Source: Exophiala sp. HKRS030
Lineage: Eukaryota > Ascomycota > Eurotiomycetes > Chaetothyriales > Herpotrichiellaceae
Reading direction: 5' to 3'
DNA: 64,000 nt
Assembly: GCA_023897205.1 (NCBI GenBank)
Contig: JAHWDD010000008.1
Span: 868,001-932,000, forward strand
Both the position numbers and the translations under genes were made by a program. Position 1 is the stretch's first letter. Every line of letters begins with the position of its first letter. This document shows, piece by piece, positions 1 through 12,139 of this stretch. The notes beneath the pieces are model-generated. The model searched no databases. It was given only the letters and a program-made list of their open reading frames with translations, and had not been told where the DNA came from.

Positions 1-689
1 AAAGTGGACCGTTCGGCTACGTGAGTATCTTACCTGGTGCATTCTCTGCGTATCTCTGTAGAGCCATCATGGGTCGCCCTCTCGAGCAGTACTTCCACGG
101 CATTCAGACTATCGAGGGCAAGAACATTTTCGAGAAGTACATGTTCTTTGCAGGTGATCGCATCTTCTGTTTCGAATTGGTGGCCAGTGGCAAAGGCTGA
201 TTCGGCAGTGACAACTACTTCTGCTCCGTGAGGCCGCAAAGGCTCAAACGGCCGGAAGAGACAATAAGTTCATGCTTGTAGGTTTTGGAGTGAAAATGAA
301 CCGGTGTGATGTTGTCTGTTATATTCAAGGGGAGGCAAGGTATATTCAAGACGAGACGAGGATTTCCCTTCATCATCGACAAGGGTGGTCATGGATATCC
401 TCTTTGGTTGGTCATAGGTCTTTCAAGCGTGTAGGAAACTGCTCGTATGAGACAAATAATTCCTACTAACTCGAGATTCCTGAACCGTGTTTACTTTGTA
501 ATGTATCCCTCTGAACGATCATAATGATTCTGTAACTCATTCCGAAAGATATTTTGGGAGTTATTGGTACAACTCTGAGATATTTTGGATGTTGGCGCAA
601 ATAATAATCGCAAGTCCTTTTTAAAGGTCTTTTGGGTGTGTCGCGCGACAATAAAAGGCAATGACTGAATGACCAACATGGTTGGCCCT
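1..689. other. No gene seen; minisatellite relatives near 540-650
   Basis: I see no credible gene here: the open frames are short, lack ATG starts or overlap one another on opposite strands. From about 540 to 650 there are degenerate copies of a short motif (a GTGTYGCGNAATAATAAT core followed by GCAAGTCCTTT) that recurs inside the foldback element near 47.3 kb and as a tandem array near 63.7 kb. This places the segment among dispersed repeat debris. Confidence 0.45.
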
Positions 690-897
690 TAGCATTCGCC
701 TCCCCGAGGTTGCATGCCGCGGCGAGGAATGTCTCAACTAGGGGAAGGATTCTTACTTCTTTCTACGTGTACCATGTAAAAATAGATAGGAAATAGTCTA
801 GAGAAAGTCATCGAGGTCGGACTCGACGATACAGCATATTGGACTCCCCCTATAGAAATCAGATCACCTAGAGGTTGCACTCCGTCTAATAGTACAA
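690..897 (-). repeat. Dispersed repeat family A, copy 1 (partial)
   Basis: On the minus strand this begins with a TATTAGACGGAGTGCAACC-like end and continues through the family core (GTCCAATATG, then TCGTCGAGTC, CGACCTCGATGAC and a TATTTTTACA block) to a CCTCGCCGCGGCA segment. The same order of blocks is seen near 10.2, 18.5, 39.6, 40.9, 60.2 and 61.5 kb. The copy stops at about 690, so its distal end is missing. The TGTTAGAC-type end suits an LTR, but a non-autonomous DNA element is possible. Confidence 0.7.
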
Positions 898-1183
898 GAG
901 GGTTCAACAAAAGAAACATTTTGGTCCCGACGATGGATGCTCCCGCACTCGTCACCTTGATGAAAGGTCACAGATATCAACCTTGAGAAATCCGAGACAG
1001 GATTTCAGACGTCAAGATGGACCACGAAGGCAAGGTGCATTGGCTTCATTTCCAAGGAAGCCTTCGTCCCGCAGTTCTCTGGGAATACAACTGGATTTCA
1101 CCGAAACCTAAGCTCCCGTGGTCCCAGCTCGATCTTGGACTGTTAATAGTCTCTGACTCCAAAAGTTCTTTAGTTGCTCGGGA

Positions 1184-4100
1184 TCAAAGGCTCCTTCTCT
1201 TCCTCTTCCTCTTCCCGGCCGCTTCTGCCTTGGTAGATTTTGGAGGATCTGTGGCCACATCCGCCGTCGGCAGTTTGACGATCTGTAGTCCCATCAAGTC
1301 CTGATACTCGCCATCTCCAAGGCATCGGCGCAGGGATGACTCGGGCAGCCGCCGAAGAGCTGATTGAGCACGTTCAAATCTGCCTTGCCATGCCTCGTGT
1401 TCTTGTTCCCACGTCTTGAGTGACTTGGTGACCTTGATGTCGTAACTTTCTCCTTTTCTCTTCCTCTTCATCGTGTAATGAAGCGGCAGATGGCGGTTGA
1501 AGTCGTAGTACCGATCCTCAGGGATGGTGAAGTCCCAGTCCTCTCGGCTTGGATCCTCCAGAAACTCACGCACAAGAGGGCAGTAAGGACACTCTACCCC
1601 ATAGCAATGTAGGGCATCGTCCGGTAGGGACCAGTCCTGCGGCTTGGGAGGCTCCTTGTTGACCACCGTCTCAATATAAGTGGAGATGACTTTGGAATAG
1701 AATCGTGAGGCCTCGGATGGTTGATGCTCGGGGATATCGAGCATTTCGCGCAGGAGTGGGATGACAAAGCGGTCGAGCTCGTGTCGGGAGATACTTGCAG
1801 TGTCATTCGCGATGTTCTCAAGGAGTTGACCTACCTTGTCCAAATCATCTCTCACAAGTCGATGATACAGTGACGCAATAACAGAGACATCCTTTCGGCG
1901 CTTCTCGTTGTGTGAACTGCCATCGAGCCACGATGAAAATGGATAGTCTTCCCAGGGTGACTTTCGTTTAGAAGGAGACAGAGACGTAAATTCCTGCAGC
2001 CGGAAGGAAGAGATTGCCTTGTCGAAAATTGGTGGAATAAGACCTTCCGCAAGCAATTTTGGTTCCCCAACTATTTCCGAGTAGCAGAGGATTTCCATGA
2101 AGAGGGCGTTTATGAAGGTCGAGTCATCGGAAAAGCGGCCTACGAAAGCGTTCATGCTATATGAGCAGAATATGAGCCACCATTCTCGTAAGGAGAAGAA
2201 TGAAAAAGATGTGTTTAGATGGTGGTGAAGAGAACTTACCTTTCTAGAAGTCTTTCGTCTTCATAAGCGTCGATGATCTGGACTATGGCTCCTGCATCGG
2301 TGGGCAAGACTTGTACGATCGAACTCAAAGCTTTGAAGAGGACACCTACGGCCCATTGGTAGACGGCACGTTCTGATGCTTCACTGGCATCCAATTGAAC
2401 AGCACTTGGTACACCAGAGCGAAATGCTCGGAGACCACGAGCAACGAGGTGCAGTTTCGAAATGCGGGAAAAGGCTTCTGTACAACTAAAAGAGCAGTTT
2501 AGCAGAGGCCGAGGTACAATTCGTATCCATGCTTACAATTCTCTCGTTCTCTCAAACTCCAGTCTACCGAGGTTGCGGAAGGTAGATGCGTCGAAGCTGT
2601 CCTCCACGGCGTAAAGGGCCGCTCGGGCTGCCTCAGGATTCTCGATTTGTAGTGATGCTATTGCTGTTGCGCCCATGAAACGATCTTTGTCGCCACTGTT
2701 ATGGTACCGTCTTTCGATGTGCTTTTGGCATGTCTGGACGATCATTTCGCGGAGGAGATGACGTTCATCGCCGTTCTGGCGCTTCAGCTCAGCGAGAAGC
2801 CGTTGGAGAAACTCGGCGTAATGGGCAAAGGTATGGCCACTCCCAAGGAGAAATTCCGTCATCTCGTCCCGAGAAACAATGACAGCGACCTAGTAGATTG
2901 TAAGCACGGATTTGGACTTGAACTAGGCACCACGCGTACAGTATCAAGGTAAACTTGTTGGATGTCATCGTGCTGATTGCCCAAGTGCTCCCCTCCCCAT
3001 TGGTAATCGTGTTCGCGAGCCTCATATAATCTTCTTTGTATGAGATTATCCTTCCTTATGGTTAAGGAGTCCTGAAGCTGCAACCCCTGTAGCGTGACAA
3101 TATCGTTCAAACAGAGCTCTTCCCCGCCCTGATCCAGGTATTCCTCGTCGTCCAGGTATTCTTCGTCGTTGATTTGAGTGACTGTTAGCTCCAGCTGAGC
3201 CAAGACAAGGCAGAAGCGACCGTTTGACTGGCAAGCTTTGTCGAGGTGATAACAGCGATAATAGTCATCACCTTTCAGACCACTGAGTCGGACTTTTGCA
3301 CTGGTGTATTTGTGCTGGAGAACGTAGCACATGAACCGTGGTTTTTCTGGCATAGAACACCACCCGGCGAGCGTTGCCTCGATTTTGGACTGTTTAACGT
3401 CCAGTGCCGCGGCCGAGGGATTACTGTCAGAAGTAGCGTTGATGAGGTTGTATGTCAAAACGAATCGGTACCCGGATTGAACTGGCAACATCTGTTCTTG
3501 TGAGTCGCGATATTGTATCTGACTGATATAGCTCACCTACCTCATGGGACACATCACTATACCTTCACGGCGTGTTAGCGTTAAAATACATTGAGCGAGG
3601 TGCCAGCTTACCAAGCCAGATAAGAGATTCCGTAAGAGGAGCACTTGTCCGTCTCGACAACTCTTTCTTCCAGACCATGAATGAGGCGGACCCCGCCGCC
3701 AACGTGCTCGGAGGGTAAGCAAATGGCCAGAGTTCCAAACATATCTTTCGTCTTCTCCGTGCTGTGATGAGTCAGTACCGTGCAAGACATAGAGCTGTCG
3801 TTCGGTCATACTCTTCGTGAGGCTTGAAAAAGGCACCTTCTTCATACACCAGTAACTTGTAGAGCTCAATTCGTACTTTGCCAGGACCGCCATGAACGCC
3901 CAGGCCCTTGGAGACATTTTCGACAACACCGTCCAGCCAATTATACCAGGCTTCATGTTTGAATGACAACTCTTTTCCGTCGATCTCCCAAGTCTTCCTC
4001 ACAGTCTCATCATCCAACGTTTTGCTTCCCTTGCCGAATGGAGCGCGACGGCTCACACCAATGAGAGCGTTGGCATCATCCTGGCACAAGGGAAGTCGGA

Positions 4101-4266
4101 TAGGACCGATACCACTGACCACCAGTCCAGGGTGAACGTGCTCGACGTCCTGGGCGCTGGTTACAAATGACCCTACAATATGAATTCCATCAAGACAACC
4201 TAAGATCTGAGAACGCAAGGGTTCGAGGTGGTCTTCTTCGCCCGAAAACCCTTCTTCGGAGTTCAT
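1184..4266 (-). CDS. 2-oxoglutarate/Fe(II)-dependent oxygenase, large fungal type (7 exons)
   Basis: The N-terminal third reads as a prolyl-hydroxylase-like double-stranded beta-helix dioxygenase, which would use Fe(II), 2-oxoglutarate and O2 to hydroxylate an unknown, probably protein, substrate. My model is complement(join(1184..2156, 2240..2485, 2537..2889, 2940..3491, 3541..3556, 3612..3761, 3812..4266)), 914 aa. All introns are GT-AG; the first (3762-3811) has a clear TACTGAC branch site. Splicing it creates the metal-binding H-x-D (H150, D152, in PHEDTEKT). The distal His is about H206 (DVSHE), and the 2OG-binding Arg is about R216 (SGYRFVLTYN). The long C-terminal region is unassigned, Lys/Arg-rich at the end (KRKRKRR) and may be nuclear. 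I chose ATG 4266; the frame extends upstream only to a TTG. The gene is intact, unlike its neighbours. The family is confident, the substrate unknown. Confidence 0.87.
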
Positions 4267-6051
4267 GGTGACCAATGGACAAGATATTCACACCCTCTGT
4301 GTAGACTCAAATGCTATTCCCGTCCAACGAATGGATAACGCAGACCAAAATGGAGGGTATGGAAGCAGATGAGAAAGCCTATCCTGGAGTGCTGTGTGCA
4401 AGGAAACAAAGGTCGTAAAGGAAAAGGCCCTTAAGGGGAAATGCGGTTGCACTCAGTAAGTACTGTTACAGTAACATCGCCCAAGGATGCCTGTGGCTGC
4501 TGCGGGGGAGACAATAACCTGCTTTAACCGCCGTCAGGATGAAACTCGCCAAGGTAGAAGCAGTTAGTGATAGAGGATGTCGACACTTGAATATATCTTG
4601 TCAGGATCCATTTCATGTGAACAGTGCTGCCTGGTTGTTGCACTAGTCCTACGCGGGCACTGCCTTGGGCTGATCGCACATGTAACATTGCGATGCGGCC
4701 TCAACAACACCTAGTTTGGCCCTCCTCCGTACTGAATTCTATCATTTCAAGCGCGTAGTCGTGACACTATCAGTAGGAGTAACTTCGACATGTTGAGAAC
4801 GGACGAAGAGCCTCCTACCTACTGGGGGGGAGATGCTTCTTCTTGAGTATATGCCATCTCATGATGCCCTTTGTCAACCCTACCTCACTGTTTCCAGAAG
4901 TCCGCATGCGGCATTCCTGCAAAATTCCATCGCGTGAAAGGGGTATTGGGATTACGTGATCAGCAGAGGGTGTCAGTCAGGCCCGAGCCTACGGGGTTCC
5001 AGGCCACCATGAGACAGGCCCCTTACCCGGGACTGGCTGGAAGGAAAGTGGTTTGCATGTTTAATCATCGTTCGTTTCCCCCAGTATGTCTCGTGGCCGG
5101 ACCATCATATGATGTCCCAAGTCACCCGCCTAGAGGCCTCGAAAATGAGTTCGCAGCCCGGCCACAGTCCTGTCATACACATAACCCGTCTCCTATCAGG
5201 ACTCGATACGTTTAGGAGATCGGAACTAGTAAGGTCTACATCGTCAAATAACGGTGGGGGATTGATTAGATAGGCCCCTAAGATAGGATCGAGGACTTCG
5301 CCGAGATAGTACCCACCACCACCACCACCAGCAGGTAGTAGTATCAATCCCCTTGCCATCTCAGGCACCTAACAACTCTCTGTGCTCAAGTACACTTTCT
5401 ACCATTTCTACCGCCTTTAGGTCTACAATTATCATCATCATCATCATCAATAGCTTATGAAAAGTATTTTTCTGTTTATGTGTGTGTGTGGTGTGCGCGT
5501 GTGTGTGCGCCACCACGACTCATGAGAAAAATAGCCGATGATCGTGTCTGAAACTTGGAGGGTCGCGGATTGTCACCGAATCGCTGAGAGCCGACCACTT
5601 CGCAGGGAAGCAACATCGAGAGAGCAGAGGTAGGAGCTGTCAAAAAGAAAGTCATTGGCTGGTGTACACCGTAGCACCGCCATCGACTTAGAAATGCCTC
5701 ACGGGTTGGGAGGGAGACTGGGTTACAATTGGTTGCCTGTGCTGCGACCACACACACCTGCAGCAATTCACACACTTCAATAAACGTTACGTCTTGTTGA
5801 CTTGCGGGTGCTGTATGGGTAACAGGGGTGTCGCGACCACAGTGGTTGACTGTGTCTGCAATCAATGTGTCACTTGACCCAGGTTTATATTTGGAACGAC
5901 TCTGAAAAGAGGGACCTTGAAGGGAAGCCTGTTTACCAGGGTGGCCAAGTGAGATTCCGCGACAGCCATATGATCAAGAACATGTTTCCCATTTGCAAAC
6001 TTGAGCACCAATGAAGAATGAACAACGATGCCTCCATCTAGAATGCAGCTT
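4267..6051. other. Intergenic; repeat C copy at about 4625-4760 and microsatellites
   Basis: No supported gene. About 4625-4760 carries a GTTGCACTAGTCCTA block, then TGCGGCCTCAACA, then a CCTCCGTACTGAATTCT block. This series recurs near 43.1-43.25 kb and in part near 47.6 kb. Simple repeats include CCA repeats at about 5310-5330, ATC repeats at about 5430-5450 and a GT/GC alternating tract at about 5478-5511. The open frame at 5476-5865 on the minus strand starts only at TTG and runs across the GT tract, so I do not call it. Confidence 0.5.
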
Positions 6052-7849
6052 TCAACGTGACAGACACCTTCGCTTTGCAACGCCTTGCGGTCTTGATGTA
6101 TATCTCGCTTTGACGCGCTCGCTACTCCTTGTCTTTGCTCCCTTCGTTTCCTGTTCCTTTTGTCGCTTCACTCTTGACAGTTCGTGCGCCTCTCTACCCA
6201 TCAATCTTGACGGTCTAGATGGCGCTTTGGACTCTTGTAGGCCTTTCATTCTTTCGGCGATTCGAGCGCTGCGACGGGGTTCGAGTGTTGACGTACTTGG
6301 ACATGGGCGTACCTGCGACCTTCTGTCGTCGTCACTATCCCCTTGCTGAGCTGAAGCGACGACCGGAGCGTGAGATTCGTCAAGTCGTGTTGCGATCGTT
6401 ACACGTACTCTGGAAGAGCGCGCTCTAGCTTTCAATGATTTTGAGACCTTTGATGAAGCGTCTGGACTGAGGACAGACGGTCCTTGTTGACGTTCTCTTT
6501 CCAGGAGCTGAGGCTGCTCTTCCTGCCTAAACGGATCTTCTTTTCCTCCGATGGCATGGAGAGCGACGTCCAGGGTGTTATTAGGTGACAACCCGCATTC
6601 GGCCGCGATGGCTGGATGCTGGTCGTCAATCCACCTCAGGAATATTTTCCATCTCTTCACATGGTACTCCGCTCCTCTCAACTTACCCTGTGCTATCTCC
6701 ATAACCTCCTCAGCTATGTGCAAGTCGTAACCATCTCGGAGCCTTCTCATTTCCTCAGTACCAGATGCCCGCTTTAGATTGTCCCGGGCAGAAGTGACTT
6801 CCTGGTGCGCCATCCTCAGTAATGCTGCCTTTCTCTTGGACCTGTTTTGTTTTGCTGCTTGTAACGCCTCCTCAGCTGACTCCAATCTAGATTTTGCCTC
6901 CGTTACTTCCTGGCATGAAGCCTAGATATCACTGATTCGGCTATATAGAACCTCAGTGTCTATAATCATATCGCCCAGTCGTGCTTTGGCATCTTCGAAT
7001 TCCTTCTCCCTAACAAGTTAATTCGCATGTGCCGGCGCAACTCTTTTTTCGGATTTTTTGAGCTTCCGATAGTAAAGTGCCCGAAACTCACTCCAGTCTT
7101 CTAGTTGGTTCTGTTGGTGTCGGTCCTCGAGGACTCGAAGGTCATACTTCCATCCCGCATCTGCTTAGCTCTTACCGACGATGTCTTAGTACTCTTGAAA
7201 CCTGTTTCGTGGGACGTAGTAATTTCTCAACTCGTCTTGCCTGTCCCGGAATCGCCTCCACTCCATGAGTTGAGTAAAAAATAATGTGTAGAAGCCCTCT
7301 ACTGTCTGCCAAAACCAAATAATGTCCTTATACTGTTCATAATTGTTAGAGTTTTCTACCACGTCTCACCTGAGATCTATAGGATAAGACGGTCGACCTC
7401 TGTCGGCCAGTAATTCATGATTGGATTCCAGCTGCTCTTTCCAAGCCCCCGCTTTATCTCTTTCGCTGTCGAGAGACGAACTAGACGGCGAGCGGTGACG
7501 GTTGGAGGAAAGGATGGGTGAATCTGTGGTGGGAAGACATCTATATTTGCGGTCAGCGTTATCCTTCTGGGTGAATCGCTTGTACCCTAGTCGTCTGCTA
7601 AGTTCACCTGCGTCCACCGCCCGCGACCGATCCCTCTCATCGCGTTCATGAGCGAGTTTTCTAGAACGAACGATTCGTTGTTAATACTGGAATCCAACAC
7701 GGGAGCATCGAGCAGAGGTATCCTCACCGTAAATGTGCTATGTGTTCCTCAGTCTCGTTCTCTCGGTCTTTGATCTCGAAGAACTGCTCATCTCCAATAT
7801 CATCGACGGTTAGGCGTAGGAGTTCATCCGCATATACTGTGATTGTCAT
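6052..7849 (-). pseudogene. Coiled-coil fungal hypothetical gene with five in-frame stops
   Basis: One reading frame can be followed from ATG 7849 to a TGA at 6052-6054, with a 67-nt intron (7661-7727; branch-like ATTAAC, acceptor TTCTAG). The N-terminus begins MTITVYADELL. The middle is a long charged helical region with WFWQTVEGFYT, RVLEDRHQQNQL and YYRKLKK, and the C-terminus is basic with PRRSARIAERM. The frame is broken by TGA (7366-7368), TAA (7186-7188, 7165-7167, 7018-7020) and TAG (6922-6924), while the protein-like pattern continues on both sides of each. No indel is needed, so all the damage is base substitution. The pattern resembles a repeated uncharacterised family of Eurotiomycete-type genomes; this is recalled, not searched. 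Function is unknown; a coiled-coil scaffold is the most that can be said. The ORF 6052-6885 alone begins at a TTG inside the old gene. Confidence 0.75.
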
Positions 7850-8188
7850 GATGACGAAGGACTAAGGTCGATAGGGTGGTTCAACATTAAGGGCAAATCA
7901 TCAAGTCGGGGGTTGTAGATTGATGTAGGTGCAGCTGACCGCAGTTGCAAGGTGTCGAAGTTTGGAGGTGTCGCAGTTTCAAAAGTGTGTGGTGAGCGTG
8001 GAAGTGATAGGCTCTTATGTATTTTGAAAATCGGGCACTAAATTTAGGGCCGGCGCTAACCGACGGGATCGTCGATCTGGGGCCGTTAGGCATCCTCCAC
8101 CGAGGCAGCCAGACTATATAAGCGTAAGAAGCAATGTCGGCTCTAGGTGCCGTTTCTCTTCGTCCTCTACGGAAGATGATGAGACAGA

Positions 8189-10098
8189 ATGGATGATTCA
8201 AATATATTCTTGACCCTAACTCCCTTTGACCAATGGGGATTGACGATCGATTCGTTCCGTTTACCACATAACGCAGACCGATATGTGGGGCCTTGCCCTA
8301 TTAGTCGTGGGACTACGCCCGGCGAATGCGGCGAAGAAGAAGCTCCAGCGAACGAACTGGATTGTTTCCACTGCATCTAACTGAGATTTGACCAGGAGAC
8401 CAAAGTGAAAGGTCGTGTCACTATGACGGTGAAGCGGAAGATGACCTTCGCAATCACTTCAAATGGATCTTCTTTCGAGGGTATCACACAATCCATGTGA
8501 AGATACCACTCCGAAATAAGCGGGCACTGGGCTTTGACGTTCATCTCCCCCAGCACTATGAGACAAAACGGGAAGAATTTAAAACAAAGGTCACAGGATT
8601 CATGGCCGGTTCTGCTCCACCACATGAAGTGGCTTTCAAAGAGCTAGGCCTCCGCAGTCAGGGCACCTCGTTCGCGCTGAGTGAATCGCTCAGCCCAAGC
8701 AAACGACCAGTTTACTTGAAATGTGAAGAATTGGGACGGGGCGCTTTCGGGCACGTCATAAAGGTCCTAGACGCTACTACCGGATTTGAATACGCTGGAA
8801 AGGAGTTTTTCCATTCCAAAGGCTGGGAGCGTGAAATTGAAATCATGCAAAAGCTTCGACACGTATGAGAACAAGATCCTTCTCGATTACTGTTTTTACT
8901 GACTCTCTCGAAAGATGACAACATAGTTGAGTTTATCGACTTCAAGTTGCATCCAAAACCACTTATGGTGATGGAATACCTGCCGCTAGGAAACCTAAGC
9001 CGGCAAAACTCGATCAGTCCGATTGCGGTGGAAGAATGGGCGGCTCTTCTACACCAGTGCTTGAAAGCTCTTGTATATCTCCCCGCTCGCAACGTAACGC
9101 ATCGAGATTTGAAACCCGAAAACATCCTCGTGAAATCCAGGACACCGTTCTTGATTCGAGTCGGCGACTTTGGTCTCGCCAAAGAAGATATCGACTTGAG
9201 AACACGGTGCGGGAATTACCGATACTCACCCCCTGAAGTTTATTTAAATCGGCCTTATACGAGTGTAGTCGATATATGGCAGTTGGGTGTGATTGCCATG
9301 GAAGGCCTCTATGGGCTCCCCAACGGCCCTGGCGACCCCCCACCAAAAGACGTGAAAGAGCGACGCAAAACCCAACCGCAATTTTTTATCTGGTGCTCCA
9401 GCATCATCGAGGCAGCCGAGGACTGGGAGTCGGATCCCATGATCGACTTTCTGAAAAGCCACATGCTCAAACTGGAGCCTACAGACCGCCGGTCAGCGGC
9501 AGATTGTTTGACCACGGCGCACGAAATCGGCCTGTTCGAAGAGATTGCCCTGCGGACAGGAAACCTCACGCCACGACGGGAACCGGCCCAGGTACCTGAT
9601 GACATCGATGCAGAAGAGGCGTCGACCATCAAAGAGCCCTTGGAAGAGATTGATGGCACAGCAGCGAGTCACGAGGGGCACGCATCGCAACCATCGCATT
9701 CAGGCCCGCGTGTTTCCGAGAATGCCCCGCCTAGCACCGGAGGAAGACTCAGCGACCGCTCTGTGAAACGCAGACGGACCACAAACGATTCCGATCCCAG
9801 CCACAGGTTTCCAGGCTGATCGTTCGATCCAGGGGACGCTTTCCCAGATCACACCCAACGAGAGCTCGAAGACATCATTGGATATGGGAGACCGATAGTG
9901 CTAGACAGGCCGAACCAATCCAGGGGTCCATTCGAAGCGATGAGTACTGACAATCCTCCTGTCGCACCACCTCGGAAGAAGCATAGGGTAGTTTATCATA
10001 CAGATCTCGGATATGGGTCGGGTCACTTTACCTGTGCCAATATCCTCAGTGCGGCGAATCTCGACCTCTCCAAAGTTCATTTCCGCTCCCAGACCTGA
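8189..10098 (+). pseudogene. Ser/Thr protein kinase, catalytically complete but disrupted reading frame
   Basis: The N-terminal exon starts at ATG 8189 (MDDSNIFLTLTPFDQ). A likely intron at 8307-8395 leads into a region ending KIPLRNKRALGFDV, followed by a kinase domain: glycine loop GRGAFGHV, VAIK-type Lys in YAGKEF, catalytic loop HRDLKPEN, DFGLA and SPPEVY in place of APE. The second intron has a fine donor (GTATGAG at 8863), a TACTGAC branch and an AAAG acceptor (8914). It is 52 nt long and joins exons that are out of frame by one; one extra G before the donor would restore LRH-DDNIVEF. A TGA at 9817-9819 (GGC-TGA) then interrupts a frame that stays protein-like to 10098 (VLDRPNQSRGPF, KKHRVVYHTDLGYG). 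So it is either a recent pseudogene or a gene with unusual splicing and a 3' truncation. Before damage it would have encoded an active Ser/Thr kinase. Confidence 0.75.
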
Positions 10099-10206
10099 GC
10101 ATCTCGCCATTTGACTAGAGTTATGACGAAGCCATCCTGGGCTGTCGCTGTGCAATCACTGAGGTTTGCTGAACGACCTTGAGTAGTGAGTGACCCTGAG
10201 TAGTTT

Positions 10207-10560
10207 CATGTTAACGGAATGCAATCTCTAGGAAATTTGATTGTCAGAGGTCCAAAACGATGTACTGTCGAGTCTAGCCTCGATGACTAGGGAGGCTATT
10301 TTCTGTTCATTATACATCATATAGTACTCCGTAGTAGGAGTGAAACTTTTCCTCAAGTTGAGGTTTCTCTCGTCGTGATATGCAGCCCTTGGGAGGCGAA
10401 TGCTAGGCGTCGTGAGTCGCCTCAAACGAGCGCCTGTGATGTAGGTCCGGGGAGATTTTTGGAAATAGTGTCTAGACGGGGCTGTAAAAGGAGCGGCTTG
10501 AGCCTAGTACTAGGTCTCGACTTGTAAAGACCGTTTAGTGATACCTCTCGGGATGTTGGT
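10207..10560 (+). repeat. Dispersed repeat family A, copy 2
   Basis: It starts TGTTAACGGAATGCAATCTC and carries the family blocks in order: GTCGAGTCTAGCCTCGATGAC, a GGCGAATGCTAGGCGTCGTG block, a TGTAAAAGGAGCGG block and a CTCGACTTGTAAAGACCGTTT block near the end. It differs from copy 3 by local substitutions and a replaced middle segment. There is no coding capacity. Confidence 0.7.
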
Positions 10561-12139
10561 GTGGAAATGAAAGCTAGGTAGTTAGAAGCCCGTCGGGGCA
10601 TCGCAGAAGGGAGGGAGGGGGCTGTCGATAAAACCATCGCCGCCATGTCTTGTAATAGCAACTGGTGGAGTGTCGGAAAGGTTTGACTGGATATCAGGTT
10701 GGAAAATCACCACGGAGATTGCACCCATGGAGTCGCTGATAACCTAGGTTCCCTGACTCGTGCTCGGTCACTCCGTGACGTCCACAGCCTCGCGCAGCCT
10801 TGTGCGTCATGACTTCCGCGGGACGTTGCCCTCAAACACAACAAAGGAAACGTTTCGCCAAAATTCGATTTTGTCACACTTTGCAAGACTCCAAGTACAC
10901 ACGGACGCTCTCTCTCTCTCGACTGACGACGCCAATAGATTGAATTGATGCAGACCTACCTGAACACGAGCGTGTACAAGGCCGGGTTCACATAAAACCA
11001 ATACGAGTACGACAACAACGTGGTTCCCGCGTTTGCGGCGTGCTGAACAAGCCGGAGAAGATAGTGAAGGAGAATGGCGGTCCATGCGTTCTAGAGCAAG
11101 GAGCTTACTGAAGTCGACATCAGGGCGTACGCGACCTCGATGCGGACAATACTCACAATTTCGTTTCGAGGAAGTCAACAGTACGTCGGATATGGAGAAC
11201 TCGGTACCCGAGGCCAGCAATTACCAGCACATGACTGCATTTTACCATTCGATTGGGTCTCTTTACTCATTACCTACCATACCAGGTTTGATATGACACA
11301 GTGCCACTACGTATTGTCATCATCATTTCTATTATTCCGATGCCTGGTAGGGCTGAATGCTCACTGACAGTTCTTAAATGCAAAAATTCGACAACATGAG
11401 ATCCCTTATGGTCCTCTCACCAGCATCGAGAGGTGAGTAGACCCAAGCGGAAGCATTTACAGTACGTTTGGACTTACAGGACCAGGACTGTATCTGCAGA
11501 GGCCGGAAGTCTCGGTTTTGATCGTTGATGAATCAAGGCCGAGTCCGGGAATGTAGACAAAGTGGAAGTATCATGTTGTCTTTGTGGTCTTCGATGCTGC
11601 CGGTGGCGTTCGTTCTTCATGTTTTATCCGCGAGTGGTCTTCCAACACCGTTTCTCTCCTTCAGACATGTTCCTATCAACGCCTGAATCTTGCGCAGATG
11701 GACAAAGGGCTAAGCCCTCGAAGAAATTTGTCAAGCTATTCGGCGATGATTTCGCGTTTGACAACTGCGTCGGGACTGGAGGACACGGTACCGGGTCGAA
11801 ACGACCAGTAACAGAACAAGCTAAACGCGAGTTCGGAGACGGCACTGTATGCGAAGCCGAAGCGCAGGGAGTTCAGCAGAGAGTCGTCAAGGAGGGATGA
11901 AGAGGTTCTCATGAGATGTCTGTCCAAGGGTTGGTGGGAAAGTTGGCTGGGCATGATTTCCATCATCCAAGGCCTAACAACGCTCGTTGTCGGTGGCGAT
12001 GTCATTCTTGGTTCCCGGTTGAGGCGAATTCTCTCGCACGATTTTTCTCATGTCATTTTGCCGTTCCCATCGCCACTAAGGACATTGCTCCTGGCGCCGA
12101 TAATCCCCCTGGTCCGAATGATTCGCCCCAAGAATTGGC
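10561..12139. other. Intergenic; no recognisable gene
   Basis: Several frames of 60-137 codons overlap here on both strands (for example 11033-11296 plus, 10807-11220 minus, 11562-11900 plus). None has a recognisable domain, and strand choice is arbitrary. A short CT tract lies at about 10908-10920. I see no conserved protein pattern. Confidence 0.4.

Noticed and set aside
7331..7367. A GT-AG interval with a CTAAC branch over the TGA of the coiled-coil pseudogene
   Set aside because: It would be only 37 nt and would shift the frame away from the clearly protein-like WFWQTVEGFYT stretch that follows.
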